Source of the DNA: Flavobacteriaceae bacterium | GTDB lineage: Bacteria; Bacteroidota; Bacteroidia; Flavobacteriales; Flavobacteriaceae | Length of the DNA stretch: 64,000 nt | Direction: 5' to 3' | Assembly: GCA_027082925.1 (NCBI GenBank) | Contig: JALWTD010000016.1 | Span: 1 to 64,000, forward strand | Part shown: positions 8,086-16,358 of the stretch, one piece after another | How the letters are laid out: each line of letters opens with the position of its first letter | How positions within the stretch are numbered: position 1 is the stretch's first letter | Made by a program: the position numbers and the translations under genes | The notes under the pieces: generated by a model | Told to the model about the DNA's origin: nothing | The model's database searches: none | What the model saw: only the letters and a program-made list of their open reading frames with translations

Positions 8086-10173
8086 ATGCAAAAGTACTTA
8101 AATATCAAATCAATCTTTATTATTCTAATTTTATCTATGAGCTCAATAATATCTCAAGCTCAAAATAATAGATTGAAGCAATTAAAGCTAAAGCTAGAAA
8201 ATATTGCAGTTGACTCTCCTGGATTATTAGAAACGGTTGATATTAATGTCAATAATATTATACTTCCAGATTTCTTAAGGGCAATCGCAAAATCTCATTC
8301 CGTAAACCTTAATATTAGTACTGATTTAAATAGCCTTGTTGTTTCTAACAATTTTACAAATTCTTCGGTAATAGATATCCTTCTTTTCATTTGTGAAGAA
8401 TATAATCTTACCATTGATTTTATTGGAAATATTCTTTCCATTAAAAAATATACAATCCCGAATACAATAAAAAAAGCAAGAAAAATTCCTATAAGTTATG
8501 AAAACGAATTATTTAGTATTGATTTGCAAAAGGATACTTTATTTATTGCCTTTAAAAAAATTACAGATAAAACTGGTAAAAACTTGATTTTTGAGCCTGG
8601 TTTAGAAAACCTTACAATTTCTTCTTATATTAAAAAAATGCCTTTTGATAGTGCATTAGATAAAATTGCTTTTGCTAATAATTTAAAAGTTACCAAAACA
8701 CGTGATAACTATTATTTATTTGAAAATAACAATCTCAGCCCACCTGTCAACGTCAATAAATTAAAAAAGAAATTTACTCCTAATAAAAGAGCATTAACTA
8801 ATTACTACTTTAAGGTAATAGACAGTATTCACAAAATTATAGATGTAGATTTTGAAAATGTTGAAATAGCTTCAATTATAAGTGATTTAGGTTATCAATT
8901 AAATATTAATATGTTCACATCTTCTCCATTAATAGAAGCAGGAACTACCACTGTAAAAGGGACAAAAATAGCCTTTGACTTATTACTAAATAAAATTTTA
9001 GAGAATACTACATTTACGTATAAAAAACAAGATTCGATATATTATTTCGGGAAAAAAGAGAGCTCTTTATTACAAAACACTGTTACAATTCCGTTACTAC
9101 ATCGTTCTATAGAAATCATGAATAATGATAGCCATAAAAATCAGAGAAACACTCCAAAAACTTTTACTAATTATTCTAATAATAGCAACACCAACAATTA
9201 TTTAAATAAAAATTATGGAACTAATAACGGGCAACACATTAACACTAACAATTCTACAAGTTTCAGTTCTTATAACAATAAGACGGAAGCTTTAGTAAAT
9301 ATACTGCCAAAAGAAATTATAAAAGATTTAGATATAAAAATAGATACCGAACTAAATAGCTTTATAGTAAGTGGACCTAGTCAAAATATTCAGAAATTTA
9401 GAAAATTTATAAAATACATTGATAAGCCTATACCTGTTATTACCATAGAAGTTATGATTTTAGAGGTTAACAAAACTGCAACTGTAGAGACTGGAATGAG
9501 TTGGGGGCTTGGAGACATAAATTCTACTTCATCAGGAAATACGTTTCCAACTACAGATATGACAATTGGAGCTAATGACATTAATAAAATAATTCGTAGC
9601 AATAATGGTTTTGGTGCTCTAAATATTGGGAAAGTATTGCCAAATTTCTATTTAAATATTAAGGCTATGGAATCAAATGGTGACATCAAAGTTCGTTCAA
9701 CTCCAAAACTATCTACTTTAAATGGTCATCGTTCAAGTCTATCTATCGGAGAAACTACATATTACGTAGTTACAGATAGAAATTATTATGGTTCACAAAT
9801 ACCTCAAATATCCGAGATTAAAAATTATCAACCCATTGATGCACAATTAGGTATTGATTTAAAACCCCTTGTTTCTGGAGATGGTCAAATAACAATGGAA
9901 ATTAATGTAATTCAATCGAGTTTTAATAATACGAAAGTCGATGAAAATGCACCACCTGGAATAAATTCACGCCAATTTACATCCATAGTCAGGGTTAAAG
10001 ATCAGGAATTAATAGTATTAGGGGGATTAGAAGAAAAAGTCAAAAATGATTCAGGATCTGGTGTGCCTCTTTTAGCAAGAATACCAGTACTAAAATGGTT
10101 TTTCAGCACACGTAAAAGAGAAGATTCCAAAAAGAAATTAGTTATTCTTATTAAACCTACTGTAATCTATTAA
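8086..10173 (+). CDS. Secretin (GspD/PilQ family)
   Basis: This 695-aa outer-membrane secretin has a Sec signal peptide (ending near SIISQAQ). Two or three small periplasmic STN/N-like domains follow (about residues 45-125, 140-205 and 240-330), then a Ser/Asn-rich linker (about 345-400), and the C-terminal secretin domain from about residue 450. Diagnostic secretin sequence is visible: VRSTPKLSTLNGHRSSL, TSIVRVKDQELIVLGGL, and the end motif VPLLARIPVLKWFFSTR. It forms the outer-membrane channel of the machine. It lies 9 bp after the ATPase stop and 2 bp before the GspL-like gene. No pilotin gene is seen nearby. Confidence 0.92.
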   Translation: MQKYLNIKSIFIILILSMSSIISQAQNNRLKQLKLKLENIAVDSPGLLETVDINVNNIILPDFLRAIAKSHSVNLNISTDLNSLVVSNNFTNSSVIDILLFICEEYNLTIDFIGNILSIKKYTIPNTIKKARKIPISYENELFSIDLQKDTLFIAFKKITDKTGKNLIFEPGLENLTISSYIKKMPFDSALDKIAFANNLKVTKTRDNYYLFENNNLSPPVNVNKLKKKFTPNKRALTNYYFKVIDSIHKIIDVDFENVEIASIISDLGYQLNINMFTSSPLIEAGTTTVKGTKIAFDLLLNKILENTTFTYKKQDSIYYFGKKESSLLQNTVTIPLLHRSIEIMNNDSHKNQRNTPKTFTNYSNNSNTNNYLNKNYGTNNGQHINTNNSTSFSSYNNKTEALVNILPKEIIKDLDIKIDTELNSFIVSGPSQNIQKFRKFIKYIDKPIPVITIEVMILEVNKTATVETGMSWGLGDINSTSSGNTFPTTDMTIGANDINKIIRSNNGFGALNIGKVLPNFYLNIKAMESNGDIKVRSTPKLSTLNGHRSSLSIGETTYYVVTDRNYYGSQIPQISEIKNYQPIDAQLGIDLKPLVSGDGQITMEINVIQSSFNNTKVDENAPPGINSRQFTSIVRVKDQELIVLGGLEEKVKNDSGSGVPLLARIPVLKWFFSTRKREDSKKKLVILIKPTVIY

Positions 10174-10175
10174 GT

Positions 10176-11372
10176 ATGGTATCTAAACTACTAAAATACA
10201 TTAAATACGGTTCAATATACGGTGCTATTGAGCATCAGAGATCAGAAAAAGGAGAAAAACTGGCGTTATTACTTTTAAAAAAGAATGAAAATGAATTTCT
10301 AATTGAAATTCAAAAGCAATTTAGTTCATTTATTACAATGAGTAATAGTATTAAAAAGAAACAACACCTCCATTTAATAGTAAATAATAATAATGTAGTT
10401 TCAAAATCAATTACCAAAGAATTAAATGAAATTAAGGCTGTGCTAACAGCTTTTCCTACTATTAAAATCAATGATTTTTTTTATGAAGTTCTCCAACTGG
10501 AAGCCATAACATATATTTCCATTTGCCGTAAAGAATATATTATAAAATTAATACACTCTTATGAAAAACAACAAATAAACATTATTGGCTTTTCTCTAGG
10601 TAACTCAATTATAAATAACATCATTCCTTTTATAGAGAACCAACCTTTTACGACTAGTAACGCTGATATAAAAACAAAAAATAATAGATTAGTTTCAATT
10701 GATTTAAAAAATAATACTGATGAAACACATTATAATATTAATGGGATTCATATTTCAAATAATTACATTCTGCCTTTAGCTGGAATTGTTAAATATTACT
10801 CAAAAGAAAAATTTTCCACTTCAAATTTTGATAAAATTAATTTATTAAATTCTAAAAGATATGCTCAAAAAAGGTTTTTTAAATTAGGTTTAAATTTTGG
10901 ATTAATCTCTCTTTTTATATTATTATTTCTAAATTTTATTTTATTCGAATTTTATAATGATAAAATAAATTATTTGAATAAAAAAAAACAAATAAATTTA
11001 TCTTCTAAAAAAGAGGCCTTCACTCTTACCAAAGAATTAGAAGTAAAGAAAAAACTTATAGCTAATATTATTAGTTCTACATCTTCAAAGTCTTCTCTAT
11101 ATTTTGATCAAATAGGTGAATTAATTCCAAAAACCATAGTATTAACCTCCATGTACTTTCAACCTATTTTAAAAAGCATAGAGGTTAGTAATAAAGTAGA
11201 ACTAGACAAAAAGGTGATTATTCTTAAAGGGACTTCAGTAAATGGAAAAGATTTTTCAAATTGGGTAGATATTCTTCAAAATAGAAGTTGGATTAAAAAC
11301 ATAGTTATTATGAATTATAGTACCAAAAAAAAATTAAATACATTGTTTGAACTAAAGATTATCTTAAAATGA
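10176..11372 (+). CDS. GspL/PilM-PilN-like inner-membrane assembly protein
   Basis: This 398-aa protein has three parts. The first, about 1-230, is cytoplasmic and resembles the position of an actin-like GspL/PilM domain, but I see no convincing nucleotide-binding signatures. One membrane helix follows (about 236-258, LGLNFGLISLFILLFLNFIL). The C-terminal periplasmic part has a coiled region and a PilN/GspL ferredoxin-like end (IGELIPKTIVLTSMYFQP to FELKIILK). The assignment rests on this architecture and on its place between the secretin and the GspM/PilO-like gene. It would link the ATPase to the periplasmic part of the machine. It overlaps the next gene by 4 bp. Confidence 0.7.
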   Translation: MVSKLLKYIKYGSIYGAIEHQRSEKGEKLALLLLKKNENEFLIEIQKQFSSFITMSNSIKKKQHLHLIVNNNNVVSKSITKELNEIKAVLTAFPTIKINDFFYEVLQLEAITYISICRKEYIIKLIHSYEKQQINIIGFSLGNSIINNIIPFIENQPFTTSNADIKTKNNRLVSIDLKNNTDETHYNINGIHISNNYILPLAGIVKYYSKEKFSTSNFDKINLLNSKRYAQKRFFKLGLNFGLISLFILLFLNFILFEFYNDKINYLNKKKQINLSSKKEAFTLTKELEVKKKLIANIISSTSSKSSLYFDQIGELIPKTIVLTSMYFQPILKSIEVSNKVELDKKVIILKGTSVNGKDFSNWVDILQNRSWIKNIVIMNYSTKKKLNTLFELKIILK

Positions 11373-11896
11373 ATTTAAAACAAAAGAATATTATTTTATC
11401 ATTAGGTTTCTTTGCCCTAATTTGGATAGCTTATTTCTTTTCTTTTTCAGAAACGATTCAGGCATTTAGACATTATAAAAAATTAAAACAGCAAGACATG
11501 ACATATACTTTAGCCTCTCAAAATTTAAATAATTTAAAGCAACAAATTACTTATTACAACTCATTACTAAACAAATATCAAATCTCTTCTAATGGTTCTT
11601 ATCAAAATAATTTACTAAACACAATAAATGAGTACTCAAAAATGCATGACTTAAAAATAACGAACTTTAGAGATCCTTTTCGTATTCAACTAAAAAATAG
11701 TGTTATTCAAGAAACGCAGGTTTTTACAATTGAGAGTGATTTTAAGTCAATTGTAAATCTTATATATATGCTTGAGCAGTATTATAATTTTGGCAGAGTT
11801 ATATCTGTGAATTTTGAAAAGAAAAAGTACAGGCAAAACCATGAATACCTACAATGTGAAATATATCTTCAAAGGATGCTACAAGATTTAAATTAA
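11369..11896 (+). CDS. GspM/PilO-like inner-membrane assembly protein
   Basis: This 175-aa protein has a short cytoplasmic tail, one N-terminal membrane helix (about 8-27), a coiled region (about 35-70), and a small periplasmic alpha/beta domain (QVFTIESDFKSIVNLIYMLEQ) of the kind seen in PilO/GspM. It overlaps the GspL-like gene by 4 bp, as pilN/pilO and gspL/gspM often do. It is the last gene of the operon; no GspF/PilC platform gene or minor pseudopilin follows. The call is by architecture and order rather than by a specific motif. Confidence 0.68.
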   Translation: MNLKQKNIILSLGFFALIWIAYFFSFSETIQAFRHYKKLKQQDMTYTLASQNLNNLKQQITYYNSLLNKYQISSNGSYQNNLLNTINEYSKMHDLKITNFRDPFRIQLKNSVIQETQVFTIESDFKSIVNLIYMLEQYYNFGRVISVNFEKKKYRQNHEYLQCEIYLQRMLQDLN

Positions 11897-12022
11897 ACAA
11901 TAATTCTTTAGTCTTAGCACTTGTAGTTTTTTGGTTATTTTTAAAAAAGTTTTAAGGAAAAGGTCCTGTTTCTTATTAGAAAATCATTTCGATTAAGCTA
12001 TTAAAATCACTAAAATATTATT

Positions 12023-12532
12023 CTATAAATTGGCCAACGGCAAAATAAATCTTTTTTGAGGCTCATCGAAATAAACAATTTTATGAGTTATCTTATCAAA
12101 ATATGGCTTTCTCCCACAAGAATCGGGAGATACATTAAAAACTCTAAAATATCTCTTGTCTATTAATTTTCTAACCTCTTCAATATCCCCTTTAGTTGCT
12201 GGTTTATCACTATCTCTTTTCCATGCATTTTTAGCAACACCTGTTACAACTTCAGCAGCTAATGATCCTAAAAATGAATTTCCAACTCCAGGCAAACTCA
12301 TTTTTTCAACTGAATTAGGTTTGTCTTCCTTAATCTCTTGTAATTTTTGTTGATTAGCTTCAGATGATTGGTCTAATAATTCTTTTTTAGGTTTAAGTTT
12401 GTTTTGCTTTTTTAAAAACCAATGCCTTGATCTACAAGATGCGGAACAAAATTTTTGAGCTCCTTTTCTTGTTGGAATATAAGGCTCGTTACAATGATTG
12501 CAATTTTGTGTAATTGTTCTATTCTTTTTCAT
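12023..12532 (-). CDS. Zinc-ribbon protein of the mobile module, 169 aa
   Basis: The N-terminus holds a likely zinc-binding knuckle, CNHC...CSASCRSRHW (about residues 11-37). A charged linker, a small Gly/Ala hydrophobic stretch (LPGVGNSFLGSLAAEVVTG) and a basic C-terminal part follow. I chose the ATG at 12532; an in-frame TTG at 12544 would fall inside a palindrome just upstream. The protein probably binds DNA, and accessory genes of this kind often accompany Bacteroidota integrases. Its function is unknown. Confidence 0.62.
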   Translation of the reverse strand: MKKNRTITQNCNHCNEPYIPTRKGAQKFCSASCRSRHWFLKKQNKLKPKKELLDQSSEANQQKLQEIKEDKPNSVEKMSLPGVGNSFLGSLAAEVVTGVAKNAWKRDSDKPATKGDIEEVRKLIDKRYFRVFNVSPDSCGRKPYFDKITHKIVYFDEPQKRFILPLANL

Positions 12533-12537
12533 ATTTT

Positions 12538-12563
12538 GCGTCAATTATACGTATAGTTTACGC
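12538..12563. promoter_or_regulatory. Imperfect palindrome directly upstream of the zinc-ribbon gene
   Basis: A 26-bp imperfect palindrome is centred on TATACGTATA, with outer arms GCGT and ACGC; only two of the eight outer pairs on each side mismatch. It ends 6 bp from the start codon of the zinc-ribbon gene. Its position fits an operator that blocks promoter or ribosome access, perhaps by autoregulation. Confidence 0.4.
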
Positions 12564-12593
12564 ATAGTGTTTTTTTAATCCTTTTTATTCTGT

Positions 12594-13310
12594 TTATTGT
12601 TGGAATACTTTTTCATTCACGTTAAATACTTGTGTTAAAATCATCATTTCTATCTTATTTTCATCTAGCTCGAGTCGTTGTTTTTTATGTTTCGTTTTTG
12701 GATTAGCTACTTGTTCTTCATCATTCTCTTCTATTTTATCATACCTTGAAATTAGTTCTGGCAGATATTTTATCACAAAAGATTTCATTGAAAAATCATA
12801 TATTTTTTCCAAATCTAAAAACTTCCCAAAATAATTGCTCACATCTTCTAAATGCGATATAAAATATTGCCTTTGAATACTAAATGCTCCAATAATATTT
12901 AAGTGAATGCCCTCTCCATTATATCTTTTTAAGTTTACACTCAGCCATGCTGTGATATAATTGAAAAGCAACAAAAATTCATAGTATTTTTCGATAATAA
13001 CTAAAAATTCAAATTCCGTAATTTCTTTACTTTTCTCAACCAGCTTAAATGTATTTTGTTCTAAAAATGATTTTTTATCAACAATTAATATACTCAACTC
13101 TAGAGCATCTTTATTATAGAATTTATAACTTCCTAAATAGTTATCTAAAAAATGAAATCCTTCAAAAAAATCATCATCAATTTCTCCTTTAAGTTGAGCT
13201 AAAACTTTTTCATTAATTATTTCTCTAGGCACATAGTAAATAAACTTATGATAAAAGATACTTAAAAGGCTATCTAAAAATTTATTTCCCTCTGTTAGGC
13301 TTGGCTCCAT
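12594..13310 (-). CDS. Unknown protein co-transcribed with the integrase, 238 aa
   Basis: I do not recognise this protein. It is mostly helical by composition, rich in Phe/Tyr/Leu and acidic residues, with no signal peptide or membrane segment. A basic patch lies near the C-terminus (KTKHKKQRLELDENK). Its ATG lies one base after the integrase stop, so the two are translated from one message. That suggests a role with the mobile element, such as an excision or replication accessory or cargo. Confidence 0.6.
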   Translation of the reverse strand: MEPSLTEGNKFLDSLLSIFYHKFIYYVPREIINEKVLAQLKGEIDDDFFEGFHFLDNYLGSYKFYNKDALELSILIVDKKSFLEQNTFKLVEKSKEITEFEFLVIIEKYYEFLLLFNYITAWLSVNLKRYNGEGIHLNIIGAFSIQRQYFISHLEDVSNYFGKFLDLEKIYDFSMKSFVIKYLPELISRYDKIEENDEEQVANPKTKHKKQRLELDENKIEMMILTQVFNVNEKVFQQ

Positions 13311-13311
13311 A

Positions 13312-14616
13312 TTATTTCGTTCTTATTAATTCTGAATAATCCTGAGGTAATTCAGCATCTATATCTCTCAAATACTTCTCCAAAGCCGTCATAGAAGAAT
13401 GACCTGTAATTAACATCAATCTACTTTTAACTTCAAAAGGTGAAGCGTTTTTCGCAAGTTCTCTATATAATTTAGTGATATAGGTATGTCTAAAGCTGTA
13501 TAAACCGTAGTCCTTCCCAAGGTCAAAATGTTTCTTCACTACTTTCTTAAAGCGTTTAGAAAAATAATCTCTTTTATTTATTTCTGAAATATTCCAAACT
13601 CCACCAAGTTTAGTGGGTGTAAATAGTGGATTGTCTTTATCTAACTTTGAAAGATCTGGTAGGTCATTTATGAGAATATCGGGAATAATCTTTGTTTTTA
13701 ATGGGCTATTCTTTGCTTTAAAAGAAATAGTTTTTTCTTTTAAATTAATATCTCCAACCTTTAACCGATTTACCTCAATAGGACGAAGGAAATTATAGGA
13801 GATAAATTTTATATACAAAAGCAATATTGGATCTTTTGTTTCTAAATATTTAAAAATTGCTTCTTGTATCTGATTGGTGTACGTTTTATTTCGCTCAGGA
13901 ACAGCTTTTAAAACAGGTATTTTCTTAATAAAGTTTGAAGTAATAATTTCATTATCCTCTAGAGTTTGAAATAAACTACTAAGATCAATACGGTAATTAT
14001 TTCTACTCCTCGCACTTGTTCTTTGTAATACAGCATTTAAAAACTGTACAACCATATTTTTAGTTAACTCTTCAATATATTTTACTTCAGGATAATTACT
14101 TTTAAGGTATTGTTGCAATGCTTTTAACCTGCCTGCATATCCTTTATAAGTAGTAGCACTTACCACCTTTTTTTTAATAATTAAGGCAAAATCAAATGCT
14201 TCTGTGATGGTTTTACCTGTTATTGGAACCTTTTTTTCTACAACTTGTTGTGAAGTTGTCTCAACTGTTTTACAGTTCTCTTTTTCTTTTTGCTTTTGAT
14301 AAAGTGCTGTATTTTCTTCAAAAGGATTGTATCCCTGTTTTAACAACTCAAGGATTTTCTTCCTGTAAGCTGATAAAACAAGTAAGCGATCTTCTTTTGT
14401 TTTGTACTTATGCGCTTCTCCATAAAAAGGTGTTACTCGTTTTAATTTTCCTGTTTTAGGATTTCGGTAAGAAAAATAGACATACCAACGTTTATTCAAA
14501 TCACCATTGGCAGTGTAGATTTTAGGATTAGAATAATTTCTTTTCATTAGCAAATCGTATGCAAAATCGTATGCACTTTCGTACTCAAAGGTAAGAAATT
14601 CATTTAAATTAGACAT
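13312..14616 (-). CDS. Tyrosine recombinase / integrase, 434 aa
   Basis: The N-terminal AP2-like/arm-binding part (about 1-125) is followed by a SAM-like core-binding domain (about 135-235) and a catalytic domain (about 245-430). Catalytic landmarks: Arg in NFLRPIEVNRL, Lys in the beta-hairpin (FKAKNSP), the box II motif YSFRHTYITKLY with Tyr in place of the usual first His, GHSS, and the nucleophile Tyr in ALEKYLRD. The gene starts 55 bp from the 3' end of an initiator tRNA gene, typical for an element that uses the tRNA as its attachment site. The ATG abuts the T-run of a hairpin terminator. Confidence 0.9.
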   Translation of the reverse strand: MSNLNEFLTFEYESAYDFAYDLLMKRNYSNPKIYTANGDLNKRWYVYFSYRNPKTGKLKRVTPFYGEAHKYKTKEDRLLVLSAYRKKILELLKQGYNPFEENTALYQKQKEKENCKTVETTSQQVVEKKVPITGKTITEAFDFALIIKKKVVSATTYKGYAGRLKALQQYLKSNYPEVKYIEELTKNMVVQFLNAVLQRTSARSRNNYRIDLSSLFQTLEDNEIITSNFIKKIPVLKAVPERNKTYTNQIQEAIFKYLETKDPILLLYIKFISYNFLRPIEVNRLKVGDINLKEKTISFKAKNSPLKTKIIPDILINDLPDLSKLDKDNPLFTPTKLGGVWNISEINKRDYFSKRFKKVVKKHFDLGKDYGLYSFRHTYITKLYRELAKNASPFEVKSRLMLITGHSSMTALEKYLRDIDAELPQDYSELIRTK

Positions 14617-14646
14617 AAAAAAACGGTTTAGGAAAGCTAAACCGTT
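14615..14646 (-). terminator. Rho-independent terminator between tRNA-fMet and integrase
   Basis: A perfect 9-bp stem (AACGGTTTA / TAAACCGTT, loop GGAAAGC) is followed on the minus strand by seven T. It should end the tRNA transcript. Its T-run reaches the integrase start codon, so the integrase has almost no leader. Confidence 0.8.
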
Positions 14647-14670
14647 AGTTTTACAAGGATTTTGTCTTAG

Positions 14671-14743
<73 letters not shown>

Positions 14744-14813
14744 ATTTGGATTGCAAAGATACAGCTTTTTTTAAAAAAACAAACCTTATAACCCATTAAA
14801 AAATAATTTAATT

Positions 14814-14821
14814 TACCTTTG
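14814..14821 (+). promoter_or_regulatory. -7 box upstream of era
   Basis: TACCTTTG fits the Bacteroidota -7 consensus TAnnTTTG, 17 bp upstream of the era start codon. Confidence 0.55.
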
Positions 14822-14838
14822 CAACTTAAATACTGAAA

Positions 14839-15720
14839 ATGAAGCACAAAGCAGGTTTTGTAAATATTATTGGAAATCCTAACGTAGGAAAATCTACACT
14901 AATGAATGCGTTTGTTGGTGAACGCCTATCTATTATTACTTCAAAAGCACAAACTACACGCCATCGCATTTTAGGTATTGTAAATGGTGACGATTTTCAA
15001 ATTCTTTTTTCTGATACTCCCGGAATTATAAAGCCGGCTTACGAGCTACAAGCATCAATGATGGATTTTGTAAAATCAGCTTTTGAAGATGCCGATGTAC
15101 TTATTTATATGGTTGAAATTGGAGAAAAAGAACTAAAAGACGATCGTTTTTTTGAAAAAATTAAAAACGCAACCATTCCGGTACTTCTACTAATTAATAA
15201 AATTGATAAATCAACTCAAGAAGAAGTTGAAGAAAAATTACAATACTGGAAAGAAAAAGTTCCAAATGCCGAAATATTTTTAATATCTGCACTCGAAAAT
15301 TTTAACATTCAAGCTGTTTTTGAAAAAATAATTGAAGTACTTCCAGAATCACCTCCTTTTTACCCAAAAGATCAGTTAACCGATAAACCCGAACGTTTTT
15401 TTGTAAATGAAGCCATTCGTGAAAAAATACTAATGCACTACAAAAAAGAAATTCCGTATGCCGTAGAGGTTGATACTGAAGAATTTTTTGAAAGTGATAA
15501 AATTATAAAAATACGTTCTGTTATTATGGTAGAGCGTGAAACTCAAAAGGGAATTATTATTGGTCATAAAGGGAGCGCTCTAAAACGTGTAGGTACAGAA
15601 GCTCGAAAAGATTTACAAAAATTTTTCGGTAAAAAAATTCATCTAGAACTCTACGTAAAAGTGAACAAAAACTGGAGAAATGACAAGCGACAACTTAGAC
15701 GTTTTGGTTATAACGACTAA
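14839..15720 (+). CDS. era: GTPase Era, ribosome assembly
   Basis: This 293-aa protein has normal Era length. The N-terminal GTPase domain carries G1 GNPNVGKS, TTRHR as G2, DTPG as G3 and NKID as G4. The C-terminal KH domain shows GHKGSALKRVG and LELYVKVNKNWRND. Era binds the 3' end of 16S rRNA during 30S maturation. A TACCTTTG -7 box lies just upstream. It converges with the next gene with one base between stops. Confidence 0.97.
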   Translation: MKHKAGFVNIIGNPNVGKSTLMNAFVGERLSIITSKAQTTRHRILGIVNGDDFQILFSDTPGIIKPAYELQASMMDFVKSAFEDADVLIYMVEIGEKELKDDRFFEKIKNATIPVLLLINKIDKSTQEEVEEKLQYWKEKVPNAEIFLISALENFNIQAVFEKIIEVLPESPPFYPKDQLTDKPERFFVNEAIREKILMHYKKEIPYAVEVDTEEFFESDKIIKIRSVIMVERETQKGIIIGHKGSALKRVGTEARKDLQKFFGKKIHLELYVKVNKNWRNDKRQLRRFGYND

Positions 15721-15721
15721 A

Positions 15722-16225
15722 CTAACGCTCTAAAGTTTCCATCATAAAAACATACAAATCATCCATTTGTTGATGACCGGTTTTTTTACCCATTTGACCT
15801 AAAAAATAAAGTATTACCCAAATAACAGGCAAAATAATTGTTACGGTTAAAGCAAAAGTATAATCTGTTTTTAAGGTCCATTTTACATAAGCCATAATTG
15901 AAAATGCCGTAAAAGCAAATGCCACGGCAAAGTGAATAAACATAAACAATGTCCATACCTGAGGTTTTGGACCAAAAAGCCCTTTTACAACCGCCGTATG
16001 GTCATCTAATTTTTCGATTTCAATATTTAGTTGAGGTGACCAAAAATGGTTTTCATCTACAGGAATATCAATAACAATATGCCCGTCAATAATTTTGCTA
16101 CAATACTTGCAGTTTACATCCTTTAAGTTATCTCTAAATTTCTGAACTAAAGCCTCTTTGCTTTCATTAAAATTCATTTTAAATCTAGGACGCAAGTGAA
16201 TAGCACTATTTTTATGTGCACTCAT
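15722..16225 (-). CDS. Two-TM membrane protein of unknown function
   Basis: This 167-aa protein has an N-terminal soluble part and two central to C-terminal membrane helices (about 88-112 and 120-145), ending in a short cytoplasmic tail. A CKYC pair at about residue 40 could bind metal. An alternative start at 16177 (MNFNESKEAL) would give 151 aa. It lies between era and der, convergent with the first and divergent from the second. I do not recognise the family; the context may suggest a link to ribosome or envelope biology, but nothing in the sequence proves it. Confidence 0.7.
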   Translation of the reverse strand: MSAHKNSAIHLRPRFKMNFNESKEALVQKFRDNLKDVNCKYCSKIIDGHIVIDIPVDENHFWSPQLNIEIEKLDDHTAVVKGLFGPKPQVWTLFMFIHFAVAFAFTAFSIMAYVKWTLKTDYTFALTVTIILPVIWVILYFLGQMGKKTGHQQMDDLYVFMMETLER

Positions 16226-16257
16226 TTTTTTAAGATTGATTTTTTTAGTTAGTTTTT

Positions 16258-16324
16258 ATAGGCTGGCAATATAAGTATTTTTAAAATACTTAAAAATAGC
16301 TAAGTAAATAACGCAAAAGCCTAT
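16258..16324. promoter_or_regulatory. Nested inverted repeats in the divergent region upstream of der
   Basis: An inner inverted repeat has arms TAAGTATTTT (16272-16281) and AAAATACTTA (16283-16292) around one base. An outer pair, ATAGGCT (16258-16264) and AGCCTAT (16318-16324), surrounds it. The region lies between two divergent genes. It could be an operator or simply AT-rich symmetry. Confidence 0.3.
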
Positions 16325-16332
16325 GTATTACT

Positions 16333-16340
16333 TATATTTG
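16333..16340 (+). promoter_or_regulatory. -7 box upstream of der
   Basis: TATATTTG is a perfect TAnnTTTG match, 18 bp upstream of the der start codon. Confidence 0.6.
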
Positions 16341-16358
16341 CAAAAAATTTGAGTACTC

